Shown here one piece after another: positions 54,798 through 64,000 of a stretch of 64,000 bases of DNA. Position 1 is the first letter of the stretch. Each line of letters opens with the position of its first letter. The DNA comes from Treponema pallidum subsp. pallidum str. Nichols (GTDB lineage Bacteria; Spirochaetota; Spirochaetia; Treponematales; Treponemataceae): NCBI RefSeq assembly GCF_000410535.2, contig NC_021490.2, positions 778,501 through 842,500 of the forward strand, in the 5' to 3' direction. Made by a program: the position numbers and the translations under genes. The notes under the pieces were generated by a model. It was not told where the DNA came from and did no database searches. It saw only the letters and a list, made by a program, of their open reading frames with translations.

Positions 54798-56885
54798 ATG
54801 AGTAGAGGTATTTCTACCTTCAGGAATATCGGCATCAGCGCGCACATAGATTCTGGAAAGACAACCCTTTCTGAGCGCATTCTCTTTTACTGTGATCGTA
54901 TTCACGCCATCCATGAGGTGCGTGGTAAAGACGGTGTTGGCGCCACCATGGACAACATGGAGCTTGAGCGGGAGCGCGGTATTACCATCCAGTCTGCCTC
55001 CACCCAGGTCCAGTGGAAGGGACACACTATAAACGTCATTGACACTCCCGGGCACGTTGACTTCACCATCGAGGTGGAGCGCTCCTTGCGCGTTTTAGAC
55101 GGTGCCGTCCTCGTACTCTGTTCGGTTGCAGGCGTCCAGTCCCAGTCCATCACTGTCGACCGGCAGCTCCGCCGCTATCACGTGCCCCGTATCTCATTTA
55201 TCAATAAGTGTGATCGTACGGGTGCCAACCCTTTCAAGGTCTGCGCTCAGCTGCGCGAAAAGCTCTCCCTTAACGCGCATCTTATGCAGTTACCCATTGG
55301 GCTTGAAGACCGTCTAGAGGGTGTCATCGATTTAATTTCGCTCAAAGCCCTTTATTTCGAGGGAGAAAGTGGCGCGCACGTGCGTGAGGCGCCCATTCCC
55401 GAACAGTATCAGGCAGATGTGAAAAAGTACCGGGATGAACTCATCGATGCGGCGTCTTTGTTTTCTGACGAGCTTGCTGAGGCCTACCTTGAAGGAACTG
55501 AGACCGATCAATTGATTCGAGCGGCAGTACGTGCGGGCACCATTGCAGAAAAGTTTGTCCCGGTTTTTTGCGGTTCTGCGTACAAAAATAAAGGTATTCA
55601 GCCACTTTTGGACGCTATCACATACTACCTGCCAGATCCTACCGAGGTAACTAATACCGCGCTCGATCTGGATAGAGCCGAGGAGCCAGTTACCCTCTCC
55701 ACCGATGCAGACGCACCGGTAGTTGCGCTCGGGTTTAAACTAGAGGATGGCAAATACGGCCAACTCACCTATGTGCGTGTATATCAGGGGACTATCAAAA
55801 AAGGGGCTGAGCTTTTTAACGTCCGCGCGCGCAAGAAATTCAAGGTGGGCCGTTTGGTACGGATGAACTCTAACCAGATGGAAGACATCAGTGAGGGAAC
55901 CCCCGGAGACATTGTGGCGCTTTTCGGCGTGGACTGCGCGTCGGGAGACACCTTTTGCAGTGGAGATCTGAATTACGCAATGACTTCGATGTTTGTTCCA
56001 GAGCCGGTCATCTCGCTTTCCATCACTCCTAAGGACAAGCGGTCCGCTGACCAAGTTTCCAAGGCGCTGAACCGGTTCACCAAGGAAGATCCTACCTTCC
56101 GCAGCTTCGTAGATCCTGAGTCTAACCAAACTATCATCCAGGGGATGGGGGAGTTGCACCTGGATGTGTACATTGAGCGCATGCGACGCGAGTATAAGTG
56201 TGAGGTGGAGACGGGCATGCCGCAGGTGGCGTATCGGGAGGCAATTAGTGCGCGCGCGGATTTTAACTACACCCACAAAAAGCAAACCGGCGGTTCCGGG
56301 CAGTTCGGGCGTGTGGCCGGCTTTATAGAGCCCATCGCCGGGCAGGACTATGAGTTTGTAGATCAAATCAAGGGAGGAGTAATCCCAAATGAGTTTATCC
56401 CTTCGTGTGACAAAGGCTTTCGCACAGCGGTAAAGAAAGGAACTCTTATTGGTTTTCCGATTGTGGGGGTGCGCGTTACCATTAACGATGGGCAGTCTCA
56501 CCCGGTTGACTCCTCAGACATGGCGTTCCAGGCGGCAGCGATTGGTGCCTTTCGTGAAGCGTACAATGGGGCAAAGCCAGTAGTCTTAGAGCCAATCATG
56601 CGAGTGTCGGTGGAAGGGCCCCAGGAGTTCCAAGGCAGTGTCTTTGGGTTAATTAACCAGCGGCGGGGAGTGGTTGTATCGTCAGCGGACGATGAACAAT
56701 TTTCCCGCGTGGACGCGGAGGTCCCGCTGAGCGAGATGTTCGGGTTCTCCACCGTGCTACGTTCTTCCACACAAGGTAAGGCTGAGTATTCTATGGAGTT
56801 TGCTAAATACGGCAAGGCACCGCAAGGTGTGACGGACTCGCTCATAAAGGAATACCAAGAGAAACGAAAAGCAGAACAAAGGTAA
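54798..56885 (+). CDS. fusA: Elongation factor G, mitochondrial EFG1-like type
   Basis: 695 residues from ATG 54798; the longer frame is upstream GC-rich leader. G1 is [17 protein letters not shown], followed by [20 protein letters not shown] and [10 protein letters not shown], then DTPGHVDF (G3) and NKCDR (G4). The KGKDGVGA-like switch-1 segment and HIDSGKTT are hallmarks of the EFG1 lineage shared by spirochaetes and mitochondria. Domains II-V are complete, with GGSGQFGRV in domain IV. Spirochaetes carry two EF-Gs that split translocation and ribosome recycling; by sequence this copy is the translocase. Confidence 0.93.
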   Translation: MSRGISTFRNIGISAHIDSGKTTLSERILFYCDRIHAIHEVRGKDGVGATMDNMELERERGITIQSASTQVQWKGHTINVIDTPGHVDFTIEVERSLRVLDGAVLVLCSVAGVQSQSITVDRQLRRYHVPRISFINKCDRTGANPFKVCAQLREKLSLNAHLMQLPIGLEDRLEGVIDLISLKALYFEGESGAHVREAPIPEQYQADVKKYRDELIDAASLFSDELAEAYLEGTETDQLIRAAVRAGTIAEKFVPVFCGSAYKNKGIQPLLDAITYYLPDPTEVTNTALDLDRAEEPVTLSTDADAPVVALGFKLEDGKYGQLTYVRVYQGTIKKGAELFNVRARKKFKVGRLVRMNSNQMEDISEGTPGDIVALFGVDCASGDTFCSGDLNYAMTSMFVPEPVISLSITPKDKRSADQVSKALNRFTKEDPTFRSFVDPESNQTIIQGMGELHLDVYIERMRREYKCEVETGMPQVAYREAISARADFNYTHKKQTGGSGQFGRVAGFIEPIAGQDYEFVDQIKGGVIPNEFIPSCDKGFRTAVKKGTLIGFPIVGVRVTINDGQSHPVDSSDMAFQAAAIGAFREAYNGAKPVVLEPIMRVSVEGPQEFQGSVFGLINQRRGVVVSSADDEQFSRVDAEVPLSEMFGFSTVLRSSTQGKAEYSMEFAKYGKAPQGVTDSLIKEYQEKRKAEQR

Positions 56886-56903
56886 GCGTAACGTGCTAGG
56901 CGG

Positions 56904-56921
56904 CGCGTCCTTCTCGACGCG
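56904..56921 (+). other. Hairpin CGCGTC/GACGCG after fusA
   Basis: Six-base perfect stem, 6-base loop, 19 bases past the fusA stop. No T-run follows directly, so a Rho-independent stop is not established. Confidence 0.35.
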
Positions 56922-56932
56922 GTGGCGAAGTC

Positions 56933-56961
56933 TTGAATAAGGGGGCTTTCTGGTGTACCCT
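56933..56961 (+). promoter_or_regulatory. Possible promoter of tmpA-tmpB
   Basis: TTGAAT (56933-56938), 17-base spacer, TACCCT (56956-56961). The -35 and spacer are good, the -10 is weak. It gives a leader of about 55 bases before the tmpA ATG. Confidence 0.45.
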
Positions 56962-57023
56962 CCCGGGCCGAACGGTACTCTCCTCACATGAGCCGAGGAG
57001 GTATCACGTGGGAGGTTAACATC

Positions 57024-58061
57024 ATGAATGCTCATACGCTTGTGTACTCCGGCGTAGCACTTGCCTGCGCGGCTATGCTCGGCTCCTGTGCCTCGGGCGC
57101 CAAGGAGGAAGCTGAAAAGAAGGCTGCAGAGCAGCGTGCGCTTCTGGTCGAGAGTGCGCATGCTGACCGTAGGCTTATGGAGGCGCGTATCGGCGCGCAA
57201 GAGTCTGGCGCAGACACCCAGCACCCCGAACTTTTCTCCCAGATTCAGGACGTTGAGCGCCAGTCTACCGACGCCAAGATTGAAGGGGACCTCAAGAAAG
57301 CTGCCGGTGTCGCCTCAGAAGCTGCGGATAAGTACGAGATTCTCAGGAACCGAGTTGAAGTTGCTGACCTACAATCTAAGATCCAGACTCACCAGCTTGC
57401 GCAGTACGACGGGGACAGCGCGAACGCTGCGGAAGAATCGTGGAAGAAGGCACTTGAATTATACGAGACCGATAGCGCGCAGTGTCTGCAATCCACCGTC
57501 GAAGCGCTCGAGTCGTATCGGAAAGTCGCGCATGAGGGATTCGGCCGCTTACTACCCGATATGAAGGCACGTGCGGGTGCTGCAAAGACGGACGTTGGCG
57601 GTCTTAAGGTAGCCGTCGAGTTGCGTCCACAGCTGGAAGAAGCTGACAGCCAATACCAAGAAGCACGTGAAGCTGAAGAGGTAAATGCACGTGCCAAAGC
57701 TTTTAGCGGGTACCACCGTGCCCTCGAGATCTACACAGAACTGGGGAAGGTTGTACGCCTGAAGAAGACCGAGGCGGAAAAGGCGCTGCAGTCTGCAAAA
57801 ACAAAGCAAAAGGCGTCCTCTGACCTTGCGCGGAGTGCGGATAAGAGTGCCCCACTTCCTGAAAACGCTCAGGGTTTCTCAAAGGAGCCGATTGAGGTAG
57901 AGCCGCTTCCAAACGACAGGCTTAACACAACGCAGGCAGATGAGTCTGCGCCGATCCCCATATCTGACACCTCTTCACCTTCTCGCGTGCAGTCTCGGGG
58001 TGTTGAAGACGGAGGACGTTCTCCAAAATCCTCTATGAACGAAGAAGGAGCCTCTCGATGA
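57024..58061 (+). CDS. tmpA: TmpA, treponemal membrane lipoprotein antigen
   Basis: 345 residues from ATG 57024, with GGGAGG eight bases upstream; the longer frame start at 56988 is not needed. The lipobox MLGSC gives lipidated Cys22. The mature protein is almost entirely helical and charged ([31 protein letters not shown]), with a Pro/Ser-rich acidic tail. A dominant syphilis serodiagnostic antigen. Its biochemical role is unknown; with TmpB it may form a periplasmic envelope complex. It overlaps tmpB by 4 bases (ATGA), so stoichiometric coupling is likely. Confidence 0.95.
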   Translation: MNAHTLVYSGVALACAAMLGSCASGAKEEAEKKAAEQRALLVESAHADRRLMEARIGAQESGADTQHPELFSQIQDVERQSTDAKIEGDLKKAAGVASEAADKYEILRNRVEVADLQSKIQTHQLAQYDGDSANAAEESWKKALELYETDSAQCLQSTVEALESYRKVAHEGFGRLLPDMKARAGAAKTDVGGLKVAVELRPQLEEADSQYQEAREAEEVNARAKAFSGYHRALEIYTELGKVVRLKKTEAEKALQSAKTKQKASSDLARSADKSAPLPENAQGFSKEPIEVEPLPNDRLNTTQADESAPIPISDTSSPSRVQSRGVEDGGRSPKSSMNEEGASR

Positions 58062-59035
58062 AGACACGTAATTTCTCGCTCGTATCCGCGTTGTACGTAC
58101 TGCTGGGTGTTCCTCTGTTTGTGTCTGCCGCTTCCTACGACGACAATGAATTTTCTCGCAAGAGTCGTGCGTACTCGGAGCTTGCAGAGAAGACATACGA
58201 TGCGGGAGAGTATGACGTCTCTGCAGAGTACGCCCGGCTCGCTGAGGATTTTGCGCAAAAATCCTCGGTCTACATCAAGGAAACTATGGCGCGCACCACT
58301 GCCGAGGACGCTATGAACGCTGCGCGCACCCGCCACGCGTGGGCGAAAAATGAGCGCATCGATCGCGCCTATCCGACCGAGTATTTGCTCGCTAGCGAGG
58401 CTATCAAGACCGGAGGGCTCGCTTTTGACAGCAAGCAGTACGACGTAGCGCTCACGTGGGCGCGTAAGGCGTTGGACGCACTCAAAAACGTAAAGCCTGA
58501 AAGTCAGTTGCTTGCAAAGGCCGCGAAGGAGGAGGCTGCGCGCAAGGCCGCCGAGGCACGAAAACTCGAAGAACAAAGAATTGCAGCCCAGAAAGCGCAG
58601 GAAGAACGTAAGCGTGCGGAGGAGGAAGCTGCGCGCAAGGCCGCCGAGGCACGAAAACTCGAAGAACAAAGAATTGCAGCCCAGAAAGCGCAGGAAGAAC
58701 GTAAGCGTGCGGAGGAGGAAGCTGCGCGCAAGGCCGCCGAGGAAGCAGCGCGAAAGGCGGAGGAACTCGAGAAGGGTCGTGTGCTACCTGCGCAATACAA
58801 GGTGACTACGTGGTCCATTGACCGGGAATGTTTCTGGAATATTGCCAAAAACCCCGCCGTTTATGGCAACCCCTTCCTCTGGAAGAAGTTGTATGAGGCG
58901 AACAAGGACAAAATTCCTCAGTCCAAAAACCCCAATTGGGTAGAGCCTGAGACAGTCCTGGTCATCCCCAGTCTCAAGGGAGAGGAGCGCGAGGGTCTGT
59001 ATGAGCCCAACGTGAAATACCGTCCTCTGCCGTAA
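58058..59035 (+). CDS. tmpB: TmpB, treponemal membrane protein with helical repeat and LysM-like end
   Basis: 325 residues with a cleavable signal peptide (VPLFVSAAS). The middle (about 160-235) is an Ala/Arg/Glu/Lys helix made of a 31-residue unit repeated exactly (93 bp, starting at 58535) plus a partial third copy. The C-terminal region ([34 protein letters not shown] and [11 protein letters not shown]) resembles a LysM domain that could bind peptidoglycan. A TolA-like periplasmic spacer is a fair analogy (inference). The repeat number is the part most likely to vary between strains. Confidence 0.94.
   Translation: MKTRNFSLVSALYVLLGVPLFVSAASYDDNEFSRKSRAYSELAEKTYDAGEYDVSAEYARLAEDFAQKSSVYIKETMARTTAEDAMNAARTRHAWAKNERIDRAYPTEYLLASEAIKTGGLAFDSKQYDVALTWARKALDALKNVKPESQLLAKAAKEEAARKAAEARKLEEQRIAAQKAQEERKRAEEEAARKAAEARKLEEQRIAAQKAQEERKRAEEEAARKAAEEAARKAEELEKGRVLPAQYKVTTWSIDRECFWNIAKNPAVYGNPFLWKKLYEANKDKIPQSKNPNWVEPETVLVIPSLKGEEREGLYEPNVKYRPLP
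58535..58741 (+). repeat. 93-bp in-frame tandem repeat in tmpB
   Basis: Two near-identical 93-bp units (58535-58627 and 58628-58720) and 21 bases of a third. Each codes for 31 residues beginning [19 protein letters not shown]. The DNA is almost identical, so recombination or slippage can change the copy number in 31-residue steps. Confidence 0.9.
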
Positions 59036-59096
59036 CGGATAGACAAGAGCGTATACGCTTTTTCCCCTTTTCCACAAGGGTGCAAGGGGCGTGGTT

Positions 59097-59121
59097 GGGA
59101 GCCCATAGAGAAAGAGCTCCC
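59097..59121 (+). terminator. First hairpin after tmpB
   Basis: GGGAGC / GCTCCC stem with a 13-base loop, 61 bases past the tmpB stop and immediately in front of a second, stronger hairpin. Confidence 0.45.
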
Positions 59122-59166
59122 AGAGCGCTGGAACGCTACGGTGTCCAGCGCTCTTTGTGTGTTTTT
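59122..59166 (+). terminator. Intrinsic terminator of the tmpA-tmpB operon
   Basis: AGAGCGCTGGA and TCCAGCGCTCT form a perfect 11-bp stem with an 11-base loop, followed by TTGTGTGTTTTT. The strongest terminator-like structure in the window, placed between tmpB and deaD. Confidence 0.75.
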
Positions 59167-59208
59167 GTCTCTACAAGAAAGTTCCACTTTTTGCTACACT
59201 TCCCTTCT

Positions 59209-61029
59209 ATGGACGTGTCCTTTGAAGAGCTTGGTTTGAATGAACAATCGCTTGCAGCGGTGCGACTCAAGGGGTTTCGGTGCCCAACTCCCATCCAGGC
59301 TGCTGCCATTCCCCGACTGTTGGCAGGGGATGCGAATATCATCGCAAAAGCCCGAACCGGGACTGGAAAAACGGCCGCCTTCGGCCTCCCCCTTATCCAA
59401 GAACTGGGAAGCCCGTGCGAACACCCAGGGGCCTTAGTGCTTGTTCCTACAAGGGAGCTCGCTGCGCAGGTCGCAAGCGAACTGAGCTCCCTGAGGATAC
59501 AAAAAATACCTCGGATTCACACCGTGTACGGTGGGGTCTCCATCGCGGAGCAGCTGCGTAATCTCGAACAGGGTGGAGAGATAATAGTAGGAACGACCGG
59601 GCGCGTCATCGATCATATTGAGCGCGGTTCTCTCGAGCTGTCTTATCTGCGCTACTTCATATTAGACGAAGCGGATGAGATGCTAAACATGGGTTTCGTT
59701 GAGGATATAGAGTCTATCTTCTCTCATGCAAATAAAGACGCACGCGTCCTTATGTTTTCTGCCACTATGCCCAGGCAGATCCTTTCTATTGCCTCTACCT
59801 TCATGGGAAGCTACGAGGTTGTTGAAGAAGTCACTCCAGAAGAGGCGCGCCCGCTCATTGAACAATTTATGTGGGTTGTAAGGGACGCTGACAAAATCGA
59901 GGCGCTTGTGCGCCTTATTGATGTGAGCGACAACTTTTACGGTCTGGTGTTCTGTCAAACCAAGGCGGACGCCGACACTGTTGCGAAATCTCTAGACGAA
60001 CGCCATTACCATGTTGCTGCACTTCACGGAGATATTCCGCAAAGCCAGCGAGAAAAAATTCTCGAGCGCTTTCGTACAAAACGAGCGCGTATCCTCGTCG
60101 CCACTGATGTTGCCGCTCGCGGCATTGACATCGAAGGAATTACGCACGTGGTGAACTACTCCATTCCTCATGATAGCGCTACTTACACGCACCGCGTCGG
60201 CAGAACTGGACGCGCAGGATCACAGGGTATCGCTATCAGTTTTGTACGCCCACACGAGACACGACGGATGGAGTATCTGAGTAAACACTGTAATGGCGAA
60301 TTGAAAGCTAGTACGGTACCTTTGGTGGAGCACATCCTTACTCAAAAGGAGGGGCGTATTTTCTCGTCCCTCAAGACTCATCTTTGCCAATTACTCTCTG
60401 AAGGGGTGCACGGAACCTTTACCCGTTTTGCGCAGCGGCTGCTCCAAGAAGACCTTAAAGCTCGCGTGGCAGAAGCCCTGGGTACTTCCGCCGACGTTCC
60501 TCAGGAACCGAACGTGTCGCTTGTCGCCGCGCTCCTGCAAATCCACTACGGTACTGCGCTGGACCCCAGGCAGTACCGGGATATTAAAACGATTACGCCA
60601 GAGACGGCCCGCGCACGTCCCCATGACGCGGAAAAGGCGTATGTGCGCATTGAGTACGGAAAAAAAAGCTACCTCACTCGGAAACGTGTTGTGCAGTTCA
60701 TCTGTGCCCTGGTAAAAATCCCCGGTCATCTTGTAGATCGCGTTGACATAACCGAACGTTGCGCGTTTGCGCGCATACCCCGACGCGCAGCGGAGGAAGC
60801 AGTTCGCTTATCCAAGAAGCGCAAGGACCTGCCGCGCGTTTCCTTCGTTGGGCACGCCAGTCGCCTAAGAAATACCGCTACCCCTGCAGAAAAGTCTACC
60901 TATCCAAGGCGCCTCCCTTCCGGAGAAGGCCTAAGGGAGCAGATCTCAAGGAGAACCTCTTCCTCTAAGAAGGCTTCTGGGAAACCGGAGGATTCTCTTC
61001 CCCCTCCCCAAGAACATCGCCTTGATTGA
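59209..61029 (+). CDS. deaD: DEAD-box RNA helicase with DbpA-type C-terminal domain
   Basis: 606 residues from ATG 59209, where DVSFEELGLNEQSLAAVRLK begins the Q-motif region; the longer frame crosses the terminator. Motifs are ARTGTGKT (I), LDEADEML (II), FSATMP (III), HGDIPQSQRE (IV-V) and HRVGRTGRAG (VI). A DbpA-like RNA-binding fold (about 480-555) with KAYVRIEYGKKSYLTRKRVV follows, then a basic Ser/Arg tail. Probably ribosome assembly or mRNA unwinding. No ribosome site is visible; a transcript start close to the ATG would fit a leaderless or near-leaderless message (weak inference). Confidence 0.94.
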   Translation: MDVSFEELGLNEQSLAAVRLKGFRCPTPIQAAAIPRLLAGDANIIAKARTGTGKTAAFGLPLIQELGSPCEHPGALVLVPTRELAAQVASELSSLRIQKIPRIHTVYGGVSIAEQLRNLEQGGEIIVGTTGRVIDHIERGSLELSYLRYFILDEADEMLNMGFVEDIESIFSHANKDARVLMFSATMPRQILSIASTFMGSYEVVEEVTPEEARPLIEQFMWVVRDADKIEALVRLIDVSDNFYGLVFCQTKADADTVAKSLDERHYHVAALHGDIPQSQREKILERFRTKRARILVATDVAARGIDIEGITHVVNYSIPHDSATYTHRVGRTGRAGSQGIAISFVRPHETRRMEYLSKHCNGELKASTVPLVEHILTQKEGRIFSSLKTHLCQLLSEGVHGTFTRFAQRLLQEDLKARVAEALGTSADVPQEPNVSLVAALLQIHYGTALDPRQYRDIKTITPETARARPHDAEKAYVRIEYGKKSYLTRKRVVQFICALVKIPGHLVDRVDITERCAFARIPRRAAEEAVRLSKKRKDLPRVSFVGHASRLRNTATPAEKSTYPRRLPSGEGLREQISRRTSSSKKASGKPEDSLPPPQEHRLD

Positions 61030-61049
61030 TGCAGCGGCTCACTGCGCCA

Positions 61050-62711
61050 CTACAGCATTCGTGCAAGCCAGCGCGAGATACTAAGGGCATAGTTACCGAC
61101 GGCTTCTATACCACGCACGATGTCCATATACAGGAGCTCCGCCTTTACATCTGCACCCTGCTCAAGACGTCTGCGCACAAGTCCTTTTAGATGGGCCCCC
61201 TTGCTTTCGATAGAGTGCGTCATTTGGTTTACGTGCAACACCTGCTTATCTTCCAGTGGACGGTTCAAGTGCGAATACACAAAGTCAACGCACTCATCCA
61301 CCATGCCGACGTACGGGACTAACTCCTCGATATCATCACGCTTGAGCGGTACATTTCCCTTGATGCTCTTATGGAAGTACAACCCTATACCACACAAATG
61401 GTCAGTAATATTTTCAATATCGTCTGCAATGGAAAACATTAATTGCACGTTATGTTTTGCTTTCTCGCTCAAAGAAAGATGCGATGTTTTAATCAGAAAG
61501 CGCGAAAGCTGTTCCTGCATTTGATCTGCATAATCCTCTTCCTTTGTCAGGCGTGTTACGATCTCATCAGTAGAAAGCATACACGTTCCCTGAATGGACT
61601 TACGGATAGTAACAAGCATACCCTGTGCTATTGAAAACATTTTTTTCAGTTCAATTTCCGCACGAAAAATATGTGCCTCAGCGCTCTCTTTTACCGCAGT
61701 TTCTTGAAAAACAAGCTGATACCTTTCTGGAGCGTCGTCATACCGAGGACGAATTAACCACTCTACAAACGCTGCAAGGTGCTTAGTGAAGGGAAACACA
61801 ATAATAGTGTTGACGATGTTAAACATACTGTGAAAGAGCGCAAGCCGCACTGTGATGTTATCAAAACCCGAATTCTTTGGAGTCAAAACACACAAGAGTG
61901 CCAAAACTGGATGAAAAAACATCAAAAAAACCAATGCACCAAACACATTAAACAGCACGTGGACTGCGGCAGCTCTCCGTGCGTTCAATTTACTCCCAAT
62001 GGCTGCAATTGCAGCATCAATGGTAGAGCCCACATTACTTCCTAATACGCTTGCTGCAGCGAACTCCACTCCGATGACACCACCGAACGCCATAGTCAAC
62101 ACGATCGCAGTGGTTGCAGACGAGGAGTGCAAGATGACCGTTAACACAAAGCCTGATAGGAGTCCTACAAAAACACTGAGCGCACGATCCTCAACTGCAA
62201 TTTTAAGGAAGGAAAGCTCTTCTACAGAAAGTGGAGGAATGAGCGAAGAGAGCAAACCAAGCCCGGTAAAGAGAAGACCAAAGCCCATGATGCTCTCGCC
62301 CAAATGTCCTTTATGCAAGTGTTTAAAAAAAGTCAGAAAATAGCCAATCCCAAAGGCGGGGACAGCGATTGACGCAAGCTTAAACTGAAAACCCACAAGC
62401 GCAACAATCCAAGCAGTAACAGTGGTACCGATATTCGCACCAAGAATTACGCCGATTGACTGCGTCAAAGAAAGCACTCCCGCGTTAATAAAAGAAATCG
62501 TCATAACCGTCGTAGCCCCTGACGACTGCACAATAGCGGTAACTGCCATGCCGGTTAGCACCGCGAAGAAACAGTTACTGGTCATCACTTGGAGAATTTT
62601 GTGGAGGCTTTCTCCAGTACCCTTTTGGATACCGTCACTCATCAGCTTCATACCAAAGAGCATGAAGCCAAGGCTTCCGATACCCTGCAAAAGGACAGCC
62701 ACAAGGTGCAT
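61050..62711 (-). CDS. Na+/phosphate cotransporter family protein with PhoU-like domain
   Basis: About 553 residues from ATG 62711, where LLQGIGSLGFMLFGMKLMSDG starts the family's first helix; the frame is open to ATG 62831 with a basic, non-conserved leader. Two inverted Na_Pi_cotrans repeats carry the QSSGATT and HSSSATT signatures. The C-terminal about 200 residues are PhoU-like helices (ELKKMFSIAQGMLVTIRKS). Secondary uptake of phosphate or another anion with feedback by the helical domain. It converges on deaD and is divergent from the following lipoprotein gene. Confidence 0.88.
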   Translation of the reverse strand: MHLVAVLLQGIGSLGFMLFGMKLMSDGIQKGTGESLHKILQVMTSNCFFAVLTGMAVTAIVQSSGATTVMTISFINAGVLSLTQSIGVILGANIGTTVTAWIVALVGFQFKLASIAVPAFGIGYFLTFFKHLHKGHLGESIMGFGLLFTGLGLLSSLIPPLSVEELSFLKIAVEDRALSVFVGLLSGFVLTVILHSSSATTAIVLTMAFGGVIGVEFAAASVLGSNVGSTIDAAIAAIGSKLNARRAAAVHVLFNVFGALVFLMFFHPVLALLCVLTPKNSGFDNITVRLALFHSMFNIVNTIIVFPFTKHLAAFVEWLIRPRYDDAPERYQLVFQETAVKESAEAHIFRAEIELKKMFSIAQGMLVTIRKSIQGTCMLSTDEIVTRLTKEEDYADQMQEQLSRFLIKTSHLSLSEKAKHNVQLMFSIADDIENITDHLCGIGLYFHKSIKGNVPLKRDDIEELVPYVGMVDECVDFVYSHLNRPLEDKQVLHVNQMTHSIESKGAHLKGLVRRRLEQGADVKAELLYMDIVRGIEAVGNYALSISRWLARML

Positions 62712-62876
62712 CGGCGCCCACCATAGCAAAAACAGGGGATACGTATCAATTGTCCGAAGCGGGACACTGCGCCGTACGGACGTATGTTTATTAGTCAATC
62801 TCTCTTTTCTCAAATAGTCTCGCCGTGACATCGCTTGTGTGCTACGCTGCGTCCCATGGAAACGCTAGGATTTTGT

Positions 62877-63659
62877 ATGCTTTCTCCCTCCACTCTGCCT
62901 TTACGGAAGTGGGGAATCAGGTTATGTCGCGCAGGGTATCGCGCTCTGGGTGCACTGCTGGGTACGGGGGTCTTGGTTTGCTGTGCTTCAAGCACGAACA
63001 TGACTGTTTCGAACGACTACCCTCCTAAGGAATTAGGAGTCCTGAATGCCTACACGGTCGACCGCTTGCGTACTGCGATTTCTCCACGCGACTTTACCTT
63101 TGTGTTTGACCCGCCGATCGACACTGTGCTTATGCAGTTCAAATTCCTACTGGACGGCATTACGCTCTACCTTGAGCGTAAGGACCGTACAGCACTGCGC
63201 GAAGCTATTGAGAAGTACTTAGGCGAATATGAAGCACAAACGCTCACGCGGGAAAAGAGTAGTGAGCGGGCGTACTTTGGGACAACTACTCCGCTGATGA
63301 CCTGGGGTATTCTTGGCTCTGCGCACAATGCCACCCCCACTATGCGCTTTGAGTATCAGTTTATCACTGATGATCGCCCTTATTTTATCATTGCAAACCG
63401 CACGATTCCGGGTGCAAATGGTTACAACTGCCCTGCGGTGCGCATTGCACTATCTCCTGCTCAATGTTCACAGGTTATGCAGTATCTCGATCAGGGAAAT
63501 CTTGACGCGCTGCTAGAGGAAATGGCGCAATCGTTTGAAACGTTTGACACGCAACAGGATCCAAAGAAGACACCAGAGACAGATAAAAACGCCGCCTACA
63601 AGGGAAAGGAAAAGAAGGGGAAAAAGGAGGAAAGAGGACCACGCAGCATCATGAAGTAA
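62877..63659 (+). CDS. Unknown treponemal lipoprotein
   Basis: 260 residues from ATG 62877, which has AGGA six bases upstream; the open frame starts 14 codons earlier. An N-terminal hydrophobic segment ends in LVCC, a spirochaetal lipobox with Cys at about 35-36. The mature part is a single globular region (about 50-220, FTFVFDPPIDTVLMQFKFLL, ANRTIPGANGYNCPAVRIAL) and a Lys-rich tail. No named domain recognised. Envelope location is inferred from the lipobox only. Confidence 0.72.
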   Translation: MLSPSTLPLRKWGIRLCRAGYRALGALLGTGVLVCCASSTNMTVSNDYPPKELGVLNAYTVDRLRTAISPRDFTFVFDPPIDTVLMQFKFLLDGITLYLERKDRTALREAIEKYLGEYEAQTLTREKSSERAYFGTTTPLMTWGILGSAHNATPTMRFEYQFITDDRPYFIIANRTIPGANGYNCPAVRIALSPAQCSQVMQYLDQGNLDALLEEMAQSFETFDTQQDPKKTPETDKNAAYKGKEKKGKKEERGPRSIMK

Positions 63660-63698
63660 CCAGTGAAAAAGGCAGCCTGCACGGGGCGCGCGACCTCG

Positions 63699-64000
63699 CT
63701 ACTCATCTGAGCGTTCTGTGAGCCGCACGGCTACCACATGCTGCCGTCTGCCGCGGAGTACTGTAACGCGAACTTCGTCGTCAGGCTTCTTATCCTCCAA
63801 CACCGAGTAATAATCGCTCAGATTCGCTACAGGCTGGTTGTCGATGGCGGTAATGACGTCTCCCCCCAAGTAGATAACCGCTGCTCTCCGTCCCAGTCCA
63901 TAGCGTACGGCCGTCGTGCCACCGCGCAGTCCTGCCTGTGCAGCGGGGCTTCCCCGCTTGACCTGTGATACCAGCAATCCCTTGCCTACTGTAAGCTGCG
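63699..64000 (-). CDS. HtrA/DegQ periplasmic serine protease, C-terminal PDZ (partial)
   Basis: About 100 residues; the frame is open through the right edge, so only the C-terminus is present. GLLVSQVKRGSPAAQAGLRG and YLGGDVITAIDNQPVANLSD are the carboxylate-binding and core motifs of a PDZ domain in the DegP/DegQ family, closing with VRVTVLRGRRQHVVAVRL. The catalytic domain would lie upstream, beyond the window. It converges on the lipoprotein gene with 39 bases between. Confidence 0.85.
   Translation of the reverse strand, partial: QLTVGKGLLVSQVKRGSPAAQAGLRGGTTAVRYGLGRRAAVIYLGGDVITAIDNQPVANLSDYYSVLEDKKPDDEVRVTVLRGRRQHVVAVRLTERSDE

Noticed and set aside
1..64000. tRNA genes, rRNA, insertion sequences, CRISPR or prophage
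   Set aside because: No T-loop/cloverleaf, transposase or integrase-like ORF, or spaced repeat array noticed on either strand by reading; a tRNA scan would settle the tRNA point.

Overview
This window is a spirochaete chromosome segment, almost certainly Treponema pallidum (syphilis group). The identification rests on several genes recognisable only from that lineage: the tmpA-tmpB membrane antigen pair, the cytoplasmic filament gene cfpA, the pallilysin gene with its HEVIH site directly behind a VWA-domain partner, and a treponemal flagellar operon running from a fliK/tap1-type gene to flhG. Base composition is mildly GC-rich with abundant GCGC-type words. Genes are tightly packed, there is no intergenic stretch above about 300 bp, and I see no insertion sequence, prophage, CRISPR array, rRNA or tRNA.

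Layout. (1) 1-2364, plus strand: the end of a flagellar-regulon tail, with a FapA/DUF342 protein cut by the left edge and a small membrane-anchored coiled-coil protein. (2) 2379-18688, minus strand: one long motility operon read from fliK through flgD, flgE, flbD, motA, motB, a 43-codon ORF, fliL, fliM, fliY, fliO, fliP, fliQ, fliR, flhB, flhA, flhF and flhG. Stop/start overlaps are frequent. It encodes the hook, stators, C-ring, export gate and the placement GTPase/ATPase pair. (3) 18903-26913: housekeeping and metabolism, comprising a CDP-alcohol phosphatidyltransferase, a Nudix hydrolase, FolD, an OmpW-like barrel, a DeoD-type phosphorylase, an NfnAB-like flavoprotein pair and a lipoprotein solute-binding protein. 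(4) 26959-32064, minus strand: the conserved rplU-prp-rpmA-obg-nadD-yqeK-lytR-rsfS cluster. (5) 32171-38045, minus strand: a divergent pyruvate phosphate dikinase with an unknown partner, then cfpA. (6) 38214-39635, plus strand: the VWA protein and pallilysin. (7) 39773-45132, minus strand: a SPOR protein, a LapA-like protein, MiaB, an HTH-EIIA fusion, Fmt, Def and S21. (8) 45420-51492: a class B PBP followed by a DUF115/MAF protein split at an A10 run, an unknown membrane protein, and an HD-GYP-like protein with substituted metal ligands. (9) 51474-64000: FtsH, an unknown protein, a mitochondrial-EFG1-like EF-G, TmpA/TmpB, a DEAD-box helicase, a Na/Pi cotransporter-PhoU protein, a lipoprotein and the C-terminal PDZ of an HtrA protease.

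Best leads for follow-up are the DUF115 gene interrupted at an A10 tract, the PPDK with a degraded nucleotide-binding half, the HD-GYP protein with substituted ligands, a Prp protease next to an L27 that has no cleavable leader, the HTH-EIIA fusion, the hairpin in front of rpsU, and a missed small ORF between motB and fliL. Locus-tag style numbers, where given, are from memory and were not looked up.
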